From assembly GCF_007997135.1 (NCBI RefSeq), contig NZ_VORU01000010.1, forward strand, positions 1 to 64,000: a DNA stretch of 64,000 bases, in the 5' to 3' direction. A model generated the notes under the pieces. That model saw nothing but the letters and a program-made list of their open reading frames with translations. It did not search any database and was not told the origin of the DNA. This document shows positions 8,154-15,811 of the stretch, one piece after another (positions within the stretch are counted from its first letter, which is position 1; each line of letters opens with the position of its first letter). The position numbers and the translations under genes were made by a program. Source of the stretch: Aequorivita lipolytica. GTDB lineage: Bacteria; Bacteroidota; Bacteroidia; Flavobacteriales; Flavobacteriaceae.

Positions 8154-9191
8154 TTACTTAATGTATTCTATCTTGTGTATTTCAGCAGTTTCAGAATCGA
8201 AGAAACCTTGCTGTTGCATCCATTCGTCGTTATAGATTTTGCTCATATATCGTGAACCGTGGTCTGGGAAGATAACAACAATATTGCTATCCGCTGCAAA
8301 CTCGCCTTCTTCTTCAAGCTGTTTTAACCCTTGCATTGCAGCACCACTAGTATAACCTACAAAAAGTCCTTCGGTTTTTGCAAGCTCTCGAGCCGTGTGA
8401 GCACTACTCTCATCGGTTACTTTTTCAAATTTGTCAATTATATTGAAATCTGTAGCCGATGGAATTAAGTTTTTACCCAAACCTTCAATTCGGTATGGAT
8501 AGATTTCATTCGTGTCAAATTCTTTTGTTTGGTGATATTTCTGAAGTACTGAGCCGTAAGCATCAATTCCTATTATTCTTATATGTGGATTTTTCTCTTT
8601 CAGAAAACGAGCCGTTCCAGAAATTGTTCCGCCAGTTCCACTACAAGCTACTAAATGGGTGATTTTACCGGCAGTTTGTTCCCAAATTTCGGGACCAGTG
8701 GTTTGGTAATGTGCATCAATATTCAATTCGTTAAAATATTGATTGATATACACCGACCCTTTTATTTCACTGTGAAGCTTTTTTGCAACTTCATAATACG
8801 AACGTGGATCGTCTGCGCTAACGTGAGCTGGGCAAACGTAAACCTTTGCTCCCATTGTTTTCAGCATATCAATTTTATCTGCTGAAGATTTGGAGCTTAC
8901 TGCTAAAATACATTCATAACCCTTAATAATACTTACCATTGCAATACTGAACCCCGTGTTTCCACTTGTGGTTTCAATAATAGTGTCGCCTGGTTTAAGG
9001 ATTCCTTTTCTTTCGGCTTCTTCAATAATATAAAGTGCAATGCGATCTTTTGTAGAATGTCCTGGATTGAACGCTTCAACCTTTGCGAAATAATTACCCT
9101 TCATCTTTTGGGTAATCTTGTTAAGCTTAATCAGCGGTGTGTTACCTATAAGTTCCAACACGCTATTGTGGGCTTTTATTTCTTCTTTCAT
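8154..9191 (-). CDS. PLP-dependent cysteine-synthase family enzyme; probable cysteate synthase
   Basis: A 345-aa fold-type II PLP enzyme of the cysteine synthase/cystathionine beta-synthase family. It shows the N-terminal [11 protein letters not shown], the PLP lysine K48 in [10 protein letters not shown], the substrate loop ETTSGNTG (residues 73-80) and the phosphate-binding GTGGTISG. The PGHSTKDR sequence departs from the P-(G/S)-(G/S)-S-(V/I)-KDR usual in CysK, suggesting a changed substrate. No regulatory CBS domain is present. Next to an alpha-oxoamine synthase, the best reading is cysteate formation for sulfonolipid synthesis; plain cysteine or cystathionine synthesis is the alternative. 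A -7 box TACCTTTG (minus strand, 9255-9248) and a 15-bp palindrome lie upstream. Confidence 0.8.
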   Translation of the reverse strand: MKEEIKAHNSVLELIGNTPLIKLNKITQKMKGNYFAKVEAFNPGHSTKDRIALYIIEEAERKGILKPGDTIIETTSGNTGFSIAMVSIIKGYECILAVSSKSSADKIDMLKTMGAKVYVCPAHVSADDPRSYYEVAKKLHSEIKGSVYINQYFNELNIDAHYQTTGPEIWEQTAGKITHLVACSGTGGTISGTARFLKEKNPHIRIIGIDAYGSVLQKYHQTKEFDTNEIYPYRIEGLGKNLIPSATDFNIIDKFEKVTDESSAHTARELAKTEGLFVGYTSGAAMQGLKQLEEEGEFAADSNIVVIFPDHGSRYMSKIYNDEWMQQQGFFDSETAEIHKIEYIK

Positions 9192-9218
9192 AAAGAGGGA
9201 GTTCGTTTTAAAAAATAC

Positions 9219-9233
9219 TCAGTTTGAAACTGA
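9219..9233. promoter_or_regulatory. 15-bp perfect palindrome in the 5' leader of the cysteate-synthase-like gene
   Basis: TCAGTTT-G-AAACTGA lies between the -7 box and the ATG at 9191. Its symmetry and size fit a dimeric regulator site; it is short for a terminator and has no U-tract. No regulator is identifiable from this window. Confidence 0.4.
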
Positions 9234-9247
9234 ATTTTTCAACCCGC

Positions 9248-9255
9248 CAAAGGTA
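9248..9255 (-). promoter_or_regulatory. Candidate -7 promoter element (TACCTTTG)
   Basis: Exact match to the Bacteroidota TAnnTTTG box on the minus strand, 57 nt upstream of the ATG of the cysteate-synthase-like gene. No TTG at the usual upstream spacing was seen, so only the -7 part is supported. Confidence 0.5.
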
Positions 9256-9269
9256 CGGAATTATTTTTA

Positions 9270-11405
9270 TTACTCCTTGATTCCTTCCAAATCCAATAAA
9301 AAGGCAAAATCCATAGCAACCTCTTTCAACGCTTCAAAACGTCCAGAAGCCCCGCCGTGTCCAGCATCCATGTTGGTTTGTAATAAAAGAGTGTTACTGT
9401 CGGTTTTTAGATCTCTCAGTTTTGCAACCCACTTTGCAGGCTCCCAATATTGCACTTGGCTATCGTGCAGACCAGTTGTAACAAGCATATTTGGATAGGC
9501 TTTCACTTCCACATTATCATACGGGGAATAACTTTTCATATAATTATAGGATTCCACGTTATTTGGATTTCCCCACTCGTCATATTCTCCCGTAGTTAGC
9601 GGTATGGAATCGTCAAGCATGGTTGTTACTACATCTACAAAAGGAACTGAAGCGATAATACCATTGTATAAATCTGGCGCTAAATTAACTATGGCGCCCA
9701 TCAAAAGACCACCCGCTGAACCACCGGAAGCATAAAGATGCTCTTTGGAAGTATAACCTTGATCAATTAAATATTTGGAAGCATCTATAAAATCTTTAAA
9801 TGTATTTTTCTTTTTCAGCAGTTTCCCGTCCTCGTACCATTGCCTTCCCATATATTCTCCCCCGCGTACGTGCGCAATTGCGAAGATAAAGCCACGATCC
9901 AATAGACTCAGTCTTACCGATGAAAAGTAAGGATCGATAGTTGCTCCATAAGAGCCGTAACCGTAAATAAGCAATGGATTTTTACCATCTTTCTTAATTC
10001 CTTTTCTATAAATAACCGACATGGGGATTTTTGTTCCATCCGCAGCAGTTGCCCAAAGACGCTCGGTTTCATAATTATCTTTATCGAACTTGTCACCTAA
10101 AACTTCGGTTTCTTTCAAAACAGTTTTCACCTTGGTTTCCATATTGAAATCAATCACCGAAGCTGGCGTATTTAAAGAATTGTAACCGTAACGAAGAATT
10201 TTAGTGTCGAATTCCGGGTTTTGGGTTGTGAAAGCGGTATAGGTTTCGTTATCGAAAGGCAAATAATAATCTTCGCTGCCTTTCCATTTCTTTATTCGAA
10301 TTTTTGTGAGTCCGTTATTACGTTCGCTAACAACCAGATAATCCTTAAAAATATCTATGTCTTCCAAAAGCACATCCTCGCGATGCGGGATCATATCTAC
10401 CCAATTCTCTTTGGAAGTTTTGTCTTCCGAAGTTTTCATCAGTTTAAAATTGAGTGCTTTGTCTTTATTCGTCAGCACGTACCAATTGTTTCCGTAATGC
10501 GAGATGCTGTATTCCAAACCTCTTTCGCGAGGCTGAAATATTTTGAATTGACCCGTTGGCGTATCAGCATTTAAGACGCTGAACTCCGTTGTAAGGGTAC
10601 TGTAAGAGCCTATTACGATATATTCTCTAGACTTAGTTTTATAAACGTAAGTACCGAAGGTGTCGTCTTCCTCCGTAAAAATCAATTCGTCTACAATTGG
10701 GTCAGTGCCCAAAGTATGGCGGTATATTCTATCTGCGCGAAGGGTTTTATCGTCCTTTCGAGTGTAAAAAAGTGTTTTGTTATCGTTGCCCCAAGTGGCG
10801 CTGCCTGTAGTAAGCGGGATGCGTTCGGCATAGGTTTCGCCAGTCTCAAGATTTTTAATGTAAATATCGTATTTTCTTCGGCTTAAGGTATCTACGCCAA
10901 AAGAAATAAGTTTGTTATCTTCAGAAACGTTCAGGCCGGTAAGGTTATAATAAGAATAATCTTTTGCCATTTCGTTTACGTCAAAAAGAATTTCTTCTGA
11001 AGCGTCTAAAGAACCCTTCTTACGTGTGTAAATAGGGTAATCTTTCCCAGTTTCGTAGCGGGTTATGTAGTAATAGCCGTTTAGTTTATATGGAACCGAC
11101 TCATCGTCCTCTTTTATGCGTGCCTTCATTTCTTCAAAAAGATCTTCCTTAAATTTCTTAGTGTGCGCGGTCATTGCCTCGTAATACTTATTTTCTTCGT
11201 TTAGATAATTAATTACCTTTTCATCTTCGGGATTGTTGAGCCAATAATAATCATCGATGCGAACATCGCCGTGTGCTTTTAATTCTTTAGGACTTTTTTC
11301 CGCTTTAGGGGGAGTAATTTTCATAGTTGCTTTTGAAGTTTCCTGCGCATTTATTGAAGCGGCAAAAATAAGGGAAGCAAATGAAAGGAAAGCCAATTTT
11401 TTCAT
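9270..11405 (-). CDS. S9 family peptidase (oligopeptidase B / prolyl oligopeptidase type), secreted
   Basis: A 711-aa serine peptidase that would cleave short peptides in the periplasm. The ATG at 11405 begins a signal peptide (MKKLAFLSFASLIFAASINA-Q); an upstream in-frame codon at 11429 would disrupt it. After a linker with DDYYWL come propeller-like repeats (about residues 70-410), then the alpha/beta-hydrolase domain: YGSYGATIDP (oxyanion region), GGSAGG with nucleophile S563, TGLHDSQVQYWEPAKW with the acid Asp, and DAGHGG with the His. The full triad and S9A architecture are present. P1 preference (Arg/Lys or Pro) cannot be decided by eye. It is divergent from ybaB and precedes the cysteate-synthase-like gene on the same strand with its own spacing. 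Confidence 0.9.
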   Translation of the reverse strand: MKKLAFLSFASLIFAASINAQETSKATMKITPPKAEKSPKELKAHGDVRIDDYYWLNNPEDEKVINYLNEENKYYEAMTAHTKKFKEDLFEEMKARIKEDDESVPYKLNGYYYITRYETGKDYPIYTRKKGSLDASEEILFDVNEMAKDYSYYNLTGLNVSEDNKLISFGVDTLSRRKYDIYIKNLETGETYAERIPLTTGSATWGNDNKTLFYTRKDDKTLRADRIYRHTLGTDPIVDELIFTEEDDTFGTYVYKTKSREYIVIGSYSTLTTEFSVLNADTPTGQFKIFQPRERGLEYSISHYGNNWYVLTNKDKALNFKLMKTSEDKTSKENWVDMIPHREDVLLEDIDIFKDYLVVSERNNGLTKIRIKKWKGSEDYYLPFDNETYTAFTTQNPEFDTKILRYGYNSLNTPASVIDFNMETKVKTVLKETEVLGDKFDKDNYETERLWATAADGTKIPMSVIYRKGIKKDGKNPLLIYGYGSYGATIDPYFSSVRLSLLDRGFIFAIAHVRGGEYMGRQWYEDGKLLKKKNTFKDFIDASKYLIDQGYTSKEHLYASGGSAGGLLMGAIVNLAPDLYNGIIASVPFVDVVTTMLDDSIPLTTGEYDEWGNPNNVESYNYMKSYSPYDNVEVKAYPNMLVTTGLHDSQVQYWEPAKWVAKLRDLKTDSNTLLLQTNMDAGHGGASGRFEALKEVAMDFAFLLDLEGIKE

Positions 11406-11417
11406 AATTGAAGGTTT

Positions 11418-11446
11418 TTGAATAGTCACACAATTTAGTAAATTTG
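11418..11446 (+). promoter_or_regulatory. Promoter of the YbaB gene
   Basis: TTG at 11418-11420, an 18-nt spacer and TAAATTTG at 11439-11446 match the Bacteroidota sigma consensus TTG-N17-23-TAnnTTTG. The ATG follows 22 nt later, leaving a leader of roughly 15 nt. Confidence 0.65.
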
Positions 11447-11468
11447 TAGCAAACTAAAACAAGAAATT

Positions 11469-11792
11469 ATGTTTGGAGATTTAATGGGAATGATGGGTAA
11501 ATTAAAAGAAACCCAAGAAAAAGTAGAAGCTACAAAAAAACGCTTAGACACTGTGCTTATTGACGAAGCAAGCAGTGACGGACTTCTAAAAATAACGCTC
11601 ACGGCAAACCGAAAAATTAAAACTATTGAAATAGCAGATAGTTTGATGGAAGATAAAGAACAACTTGAAGATTATTTAATCCTCACGCTGAACAAGGCGA
11701 TAGAAAAAGCTACCAATGTGCACGAAACAGAAGTTGCAGCTGTTGCAAAAGAAGGAATGCCGAATATTCCCGGAATGGATTTGTTTAAGTAA
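11469..11792 (+). CDS. YbaB/EbfC family nucleoid-associated protein
   Basis: A 107-aa DNA-binding protein; members form dimers with a tweezer-like shape and coat the nucleoid. The order is right: a Gly/Met-rich N-terminus ([16 protein letters not shown]), a basic helix, a central beta-sheet ([17 protein letters not shown]), a long C-terminal helix and a Met/Pro-rich tail ([10 protein letters not shown]). The length is standard. In other bacteria ybaB sits beside dnaX and recR; here it stands alone with its own promoter. Confidence 0.9.
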   Translation: MFGDLMGMMGKLKETQEKVEATKKRLDTVLIDEASSDGLLKITLTANRKIKTIEIADSLMEDKEQLEDYLILTLNKAIEKATNVHETEVAAVAKEGMPNIPGMDLFK

Positions 11793-11895
11793 CTAATGCT
11801 AAATTTATTATAAATAGGAAAAGTAATTTTTATAACATCTTATTTTTCACGATATTAAGGTTTTAATTATTAATAATCTTAAACACCTAATTATT

Positions 11896-12216
11896 ATGTT
11901 TGAACTAAAGATGAGTGGTGATAAATTTCATTTCGTATTAAAAGCGGCCAATGGACTAGTAATCCTTTCCAGCCAAATGTACACCACAAAAGCTGCAGCA
12001 ATGAACGGCATTGAATCCGTAAAAACCAACTGTGGCAGTGATTCTATGTACGAAAGAAAGACAGCGGCAAATGGAAAGTTTCATTTCAACGTGAAATCCA
12101 CGAACGGCCAAATAATAGGAAATAGCCAAATGTATACTTCTGAAAGCGGCGTTACCACAGGGATTGACTCTGTGAAAAAAAATGCTCCCGGCGCTTCGAT
12201 AAATGAAGTGGAATAA
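11896..12216 (+). CDS. YegP family protein (DUF1508, two repeats)
   Basis: A 106-aa cytosolic protein made of two tandem DUF1508 units: KFHFVLKAANGLVILSSQMY (from residue 9) and KFHFNVKSTNGQIIGNSQMY (from about residue 60), each ending in a G-(I/D)-(E/D)-SVK turn. E. coli YegP has the same two-repeat build; the function is not established. No promoter box was found in the 100-nt leader. The convergent gene downstream carries a dispersed repeat and a tandem duplication at its end. Confidence 0.9.
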   Translation: MFELKMSGDKFHFVLKAANGLVILSSQMYTTKAAAMNGIESVKTNCGSDSMYERKTAANGKFHFNVKSTNGQIIGNSQMYTSESGVTTGIDSVKKNAPGASINEVE

Positions 12217-12222
12217 ATTTCG

Positions 12223-12267
12223 CCACGAATTCACGAATGTTTTAAATAATTATTCGTGAATTCGCGG
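12223..12267. repeat. CCACGAAT-type inverted repeat, copy 1
   Basis: CCACGAATTCACGAAT (12223-12238) faces ATTCGTGAATTCGCGG (12252-12267), with a 13-nt loop. It lies between convergent genes, just after yegP, and probably works as a terminator. It is one of five similar elements in this window (others at 27846, 42135, 43388 and 61624). Confidence 0.75.
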
Positions 12268-12451
12268 CTTATTTTATAATACTATTTATATTTTTTAAGA
12301 ATTTCCAAAAACTTCCCGTGCATCCCATCCGTATAATCTAAATGGGTTACAATTCGTGAATTCGCGGCTCATTTTATAATACTATTTATATTTTTTAAGA
12401 ATTTCCAAAAACTTCCCGTGCATCCCATCCGTATAATCTAAATGGGTTACA
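12252..12451. repeat. 100-bp tandem duplication covering the 3' end of the threonine aldolase gene
   Basis: Positions 12252-12351 and 12352-12451 are the same 100 bp with one difference (T at 12270, C at 12370). The second copy contains the true last codons and stop of the threonine aldolase gene; the first repeats about 23 codons of it as a dead fragment plus its stop. Each unit starts with ATTCGTGAATTCGCGGC, the right arm of the dispersed repeat at 12223-12267. Confidence 0.95.
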
Positions 12452-13404
12452 ATTCGTAATTTCCCCTGCCCCATACTGCTAATTTTAATGTTTTTCTGAA
12501 GCAAATCATCCATAAATTTTTCTTCGGAAATGTGTTCAGAAAGATAAAAAATTACAATATTGGTTTCTGTGGGCTCAACCTTTTTTATATAGGATTGTTT
12601 CGAAAGCAATTCCGAAATTTCCGAAGCTTTTTTATGGTCATCAGCCAAGCGATCTAAATGATTATCCAAAGCATAAATACCCGCAGCAGCCATAAAACCT
12701 ATTTGCCGCATTCCGCCACCCAATACTTTCCGGGTACGCATTGCTTTTTTCATAATTTCACTTTTCCCCAGTAAAACGCTTCCCATGGGCGTGCCCAAAC
12801 CTTTGCTCAAACAAACCGAAATAGTATCGAAAACTTTTCCATAATCTTTAGGATCTTCCTTTTTTGCCACAAGTGCATTCCAAATTCGCGCACCATCTAA
12901 ATGCAACCCTAAATTATGATTATTGCAAACTCTGCGTATTTTTTCTATTTCAGAAAAATCATAACACGCTCCACCGCCTTTGTTTGTTGTATTTTCTAAA
13001 CACACCAAACTTGTAAGCGGACTGTGATAAAAATCTGGCGGATTTATGTTTTCTTCAACTTGCGCAGCGGTAATCATTCCGCGATTGCCATCAATCAATT
13101 TGCAGGAAACCCCGCTATTAAAGGATACGCCGCCGCCTTCGTAATTATAAACGTGCGCCCATTTATCGGCTATTAACTGTTCTCCAGGTTGGGTGTGCAT
13201 TTTTATAGCCGCTTGGTTTGCCATACTTCCCGTTGGGAAAAAAAGTGCAGCCTCCATCCCGAACATTGCTGCAAGTTTTAGCTCTAACTTATTGGCGGTT
13301 GGGTCTTCTTTATAGACATCATCACCTACTTCTGCATTCATAATTGCTTGCATCATTCCCTGTGTGGGTTTGGTAACGGTATCGCTTCTTAAATCTATTG
13401 TCAT
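12382..13404 (-). CDS. ltaE: Low-specificity L-threonine aldolase
   Basis: A 340-aa fold-type I PLP enzyme that splits L-threonine or L-allo-threonine to glycine and acetaldehyde. It begins with the family signature DLRSDTVTKPT, has the GDDVYKEDPT substrate region, LHLDGARIWNA (PLP-binding Asp), and CLSKGLGTPMGSVL with the Schiff-base lysine. The ATG at 13404 is chosen: it gives the canonical N-terminus and follows the upstream stop (13409) by 4 nt, implying translational coupling; the longer frame from 13434 would overlap that gene. The last codons and TAG stop are within the duplicated 100-bp unit but intact. Confidence 0.9.
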   Translation of the reverse strand: MTIDLRSDTVTKPTQGMMQAIMNAEVGDDVYKEDPTANKLELKLAAMFGMEAALFFPTGSMANQAAIKMHTQPGEQLIADKWAHVYNYEGGGVSFNSGVSCKLIDGNRGMITAAQVEENINPPDFYHSPLTSLVCLENTTNKGGGACYDFSEIEKIRRVCNNHNLGLHLDGARIWNALVAKKEDPKDYGKVFDTISVCLSKGLGTPMGSVLLGKSEIMKKAMRTRKVLGGGMRQIGFMAAAGIYALDNHLDRLADDHKKASEISELLSKQSYIKKVEPTETNIVIFYLSEHISEEKFMDDLLQKNIKISSMGQGKLRIVTHLDYTDGMHGKFLEILKKYK

Positions 13405-13408
13405 ATTT

Positions 13409-14038
13409 TTAGTCTTCTCGGAAAAATTTTCCATTTTTTTCTAAATTCTTTAATAACTCTGAAACCTCATTGTCCAGCTTTATCAATTTAAGTGAATTGT
13501 TGTGATCTGCGTTAACGTTTCTGTATTTGGAATCGTTGGTAAGATCAAACTCGCGGAAGCTTTTTTCAAAAGCTTTGCCTTCAAAAACAAACTTGTATTC
13601 TTTATGGCACGACTGAACCGACATATTTCCAAACGCATTATCATCAACCTTTTCGCCTTCGTATTTTTTTACCGTTTCACTTTTCAGCGCTTGCTCTTCA
13701 TTAAGTAGTTTAATTAATGTCTTATTACGGACTATTTTCAAAGGCATAAAACTTCCGCAATTATCAAATTTCTGAAGTTTCAAAACTTCATCGTCTTCCT
13801 TCCAAAATAAGTAAACTGAATAGTAGGTAGACCGCGAAGCACAAAGGCTACCATCGGGTAAATTGAACAGTTGTATGTTCCCAACGCAGTAATCTTTTCT
13901 GAAAAAATATTCAGGATTTTGCTGCAGTTCAAGTTCTGCCATTTTTTGTGCAACCAGCGAATCTACAAAAGTCTCGTCATTTTGGGCGAAAACAATAGTC
14001 GTTATAATCAATGCGAAAAAGAGCACTATATTTTTCAT
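13409..14038 (-). CDS. Secreted protein of unknown function
   Basis: A 209-aa protein with a clear signal peptide (MKNIVLFFALIITTIVFA-Q) and no family I recognise. The mature part is mixed charge, with Cys residues near positions 52, 67, 93 and 144 that could pair in the periplasm. It overlaps nothing but sits 4 nt upstream of the threonine aldolase gene, so the two are likely co-transcribed; the pairing gives no clear functional clue. Confidence 0.7.
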   Translation of the reverse strand: MKNIVLFFALIITTIVFAQNDETFVDSLVAQKMAELELQQNPEYFFRKDYCVGNIQLFNLPDGSLCASRSTYYSVYLFWKEDDEVLKLQKFDNCGSFMPLKIVRNKTLIKLLNEEQALKSETVKKYEGEKVDDNAFGNMSVQSCHKEYKFVFEGKAFEKSFREFDLTNDSKYRNVNADHNNSLKLIKLDNEVSELLKNLEKNGKFFRED

Positions 14039-14220
14039 ATAAAGAGATTTAATTATTTCTGAAATACATATTTTTAAGAAAGTATAAAATTAGCCGAAAA
14101 ATACTTTTCGCTCACGAAGTTAATGGTATTTTTGCTTCATAATTTAATTTGAAACATCGTTTTCAAAATGACCAAAATGAACTTCCATTAAAAAGATACC
14201 TGTTTTCACGGGCAATAAAT

Positions 14221-15328
14221 ATGACTACAACAGACCAAATCAAAGACCTTAAGGTGCGGCTAGATGCCTTGAGGCGCTATCTTTGACATTGCTGGCAAAA
14301 GCATAGAGATTACCAACGACGAAGAAAAAACATTCGACCCCAATTTTTGGAACAACCCTCAGGAAGCCGAGGCTTTTATGAAGGTGCTGCGTACCAAAAA
14401 GAAATGGGTTACAGATTACGAATCCGCAACTACCCTTACCGAAGAAGCCGAAATTTTATTAGAGTTTTATAAAGAAGGTGAAGGAAAACCTGAAAACGTA
14501 GATGCCGCCTTTGGCAAAGCTGAAACGGCTATTGAAGCGCTGGAGTTCCGAAATATGCTTGGAGAAGAAGGTGACGACATGAGTGCTGTGCTCCAAATTA
14601 CAGCTGGTGCCGGCGGAACCGAGAGTTGCGACTGGGCACAGATGCTAATGCGTATGTACCTAATGTGGGCACAAAAAAACGGTTATAAAGTAAAGGAACT
14701 AAACTTTCAGGCTGGCGATGTTGCCGGTGTAAAAACCGTAACCTTAGAAATTGAAGGTGAATATGCCTTTGGTTGGCTAAAGAGTGAAAACGGGGTGCAT
14801 CGTTTGGTGCGTATTTCTCCGTTTGATAGTAATGCAAAAAGACACACAAGTTTTGCAAGTGTTTATGTGTACCCTTTAGTCGATGACACTATTGAAATTG
14901 ACATAAATCCCGCCGATATTTCGTGGGAATTTGCCCGAAGCAGCGGCGCTGGAGGACAAAATGTGAACAAGGTAGAAACTAAAGCAATCCTTACCCACAA
15001 TCCTTCCGGAATCGTAATACATAATAGTGAAACACGAAGCCAGCTGGATAACCGAGAAAAGGCGATGCAGATGCTTAAATCGCAATTGTACGAAATTGAA
15101 TTGCGGAAACAGCTAGCCCAACGCGCAGAAATTGAAAACAGCAAAATGGCAATTGAATGGGGCTCACAAATTCGCAACTACGTTCTGCATCCCTACAAAT
15201 TGGTTAAAGACGTACGCACTGCCCATGAAACCGGAAATACCGACGCAATGCTAGATGGCGAGATTGATGGGTTTTTAAAGGCTTATTTGATGATGACTGG
15301 ACAAAAAGAGAAGAAGGACGAACTTTAG
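14221..15328 (+). CDS. prfB: Peptide chain release factor 2, programmed +1 frameshift
   Basis: RF2 recognises UAA and UGA and triggers peptide release. The gene begins at ATG 14221, reads 21 codons (to ...RRYL) and meets TGA at 14284. A +1 shift at CTT-TGA-C continues as DIAGKSIEITND and on to the stop at 15326-15328, giving 368 aa. The codon-recognition tripeptide SPF (VRISPFDSN, about residue 199) and the catalytic GGQ (SSGAGGQNVNKVE, about residue 244) are present. The shift provides autoregulation: low RF2 favours the shift. A -7 box TATTTTTG lies at 14127-14134. A caller that ignores recoding will truncate this gene to start at 14378. Confidence 0.95.
14281..14287 (+). promoter_or_regulatory. 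RF2 programmed frameshift site CTT-TGA-C
   Basis: Slippery CTT followed by in-frame TGA and C, the conserved RF2 recoding signal. The upstream stimulator is only GAGGCGCTAT rather than the strong AGGGGGTAT of E. coli. Confidence 0.93.
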
Positions 15329-15345
15329 CTATTAATAATAAAAAA

Positions 15346-15384
15346 CAAAGGGAACAAGATTTAAAAAAATCTTAGTTCCCTTTG
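15346..15384. terminator. Intrinsic terminator between prfB and the DUF1328 gene
   Basis: CAAAGGGAACAAGAT (15346-15360) pairs with 15369-15384, with one bulged base. The minus-strand reading ends in GTTTTTTATTATT, so it fits best as terminator of the convergent DUF1328 gene; it may also stop prfB transcripts. Confidence 0.7.
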
Positions 15385-15542
15385 CAAATCATATTCCTTC
15401 TGCTGGCATTATCCTTTTCGAAGTTTTTACGGGTATTTTCTCAGCTGTTTTTAAGACTTAAGCACCCCGATATGATAGTTTTATAAATATACTAAAACAA
15501 TCTCGCCAAACTTACTTGTTTTAAAAACTTTAACAAAAAACT

Positions 15543-15713
15543 TCAACTTCTCCTTCTTCCCACAAAATCGGTGGCCCAAAAGACAAACAGCAGCAGTAAA
15601 AAGATTCCAGATATATATTTGGCTGGTTCCAACCCACCATCGCCAATGCCTATAAAACCGACCACGCCAAAGACAATGGCTAATATTATATAGATTGCTT
15701 TCCAATGAAGCAT
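15543..15713 (-). CDS. DUF1328-like small membrane protein
   Basis: A 56-aa protein starting MLHWKAIYIILAIVFGVVGF at the ATG at 15713. It has two hydrophobic helices (about residues 6-22 and 33-49) around a Gly-rich turn (GIGDGG), and ends in FVGRRRS. This matches the DUF1328/YtjA type of tiny membrane proteins, function unknown, often stress-related. A longer frame on the same strand (15481-15705) is out of phase with this and has no hydrophobic pattern. Confidence 0.75.
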   Translation of the reverse strand: MLHWKAIYIILAIVFGVVGFIGIGDGGLEPAKYISGIFLLLLFVFWATDFVGRRRS

Positions 15714-15811
15714 GGAGGTTAGTTTAAAGGTTGTTTAACAAAAGTATTTTAAAATTAAAGCATTTAAACGATATATTTTAACCGAAAAGACTTTAATTTT
15801 AACATTTTTAC

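Noticed and set aside
14378-15328. RF2 read as a 316-aa protein starting at 14378
   Set aside because: The upstream CTT-TGA-C site and the 21-codon leader show that the gene starts at 14221 with programmed frameshifting.
15481-15705. 74-aa minus-strand frame beginning MESNLYNISHCLWRG
   Set aside because: It is a shifted reading of the DUF1328-like gene at 15543-15713, whose own frame shows two clean TM helices and a conserved start.
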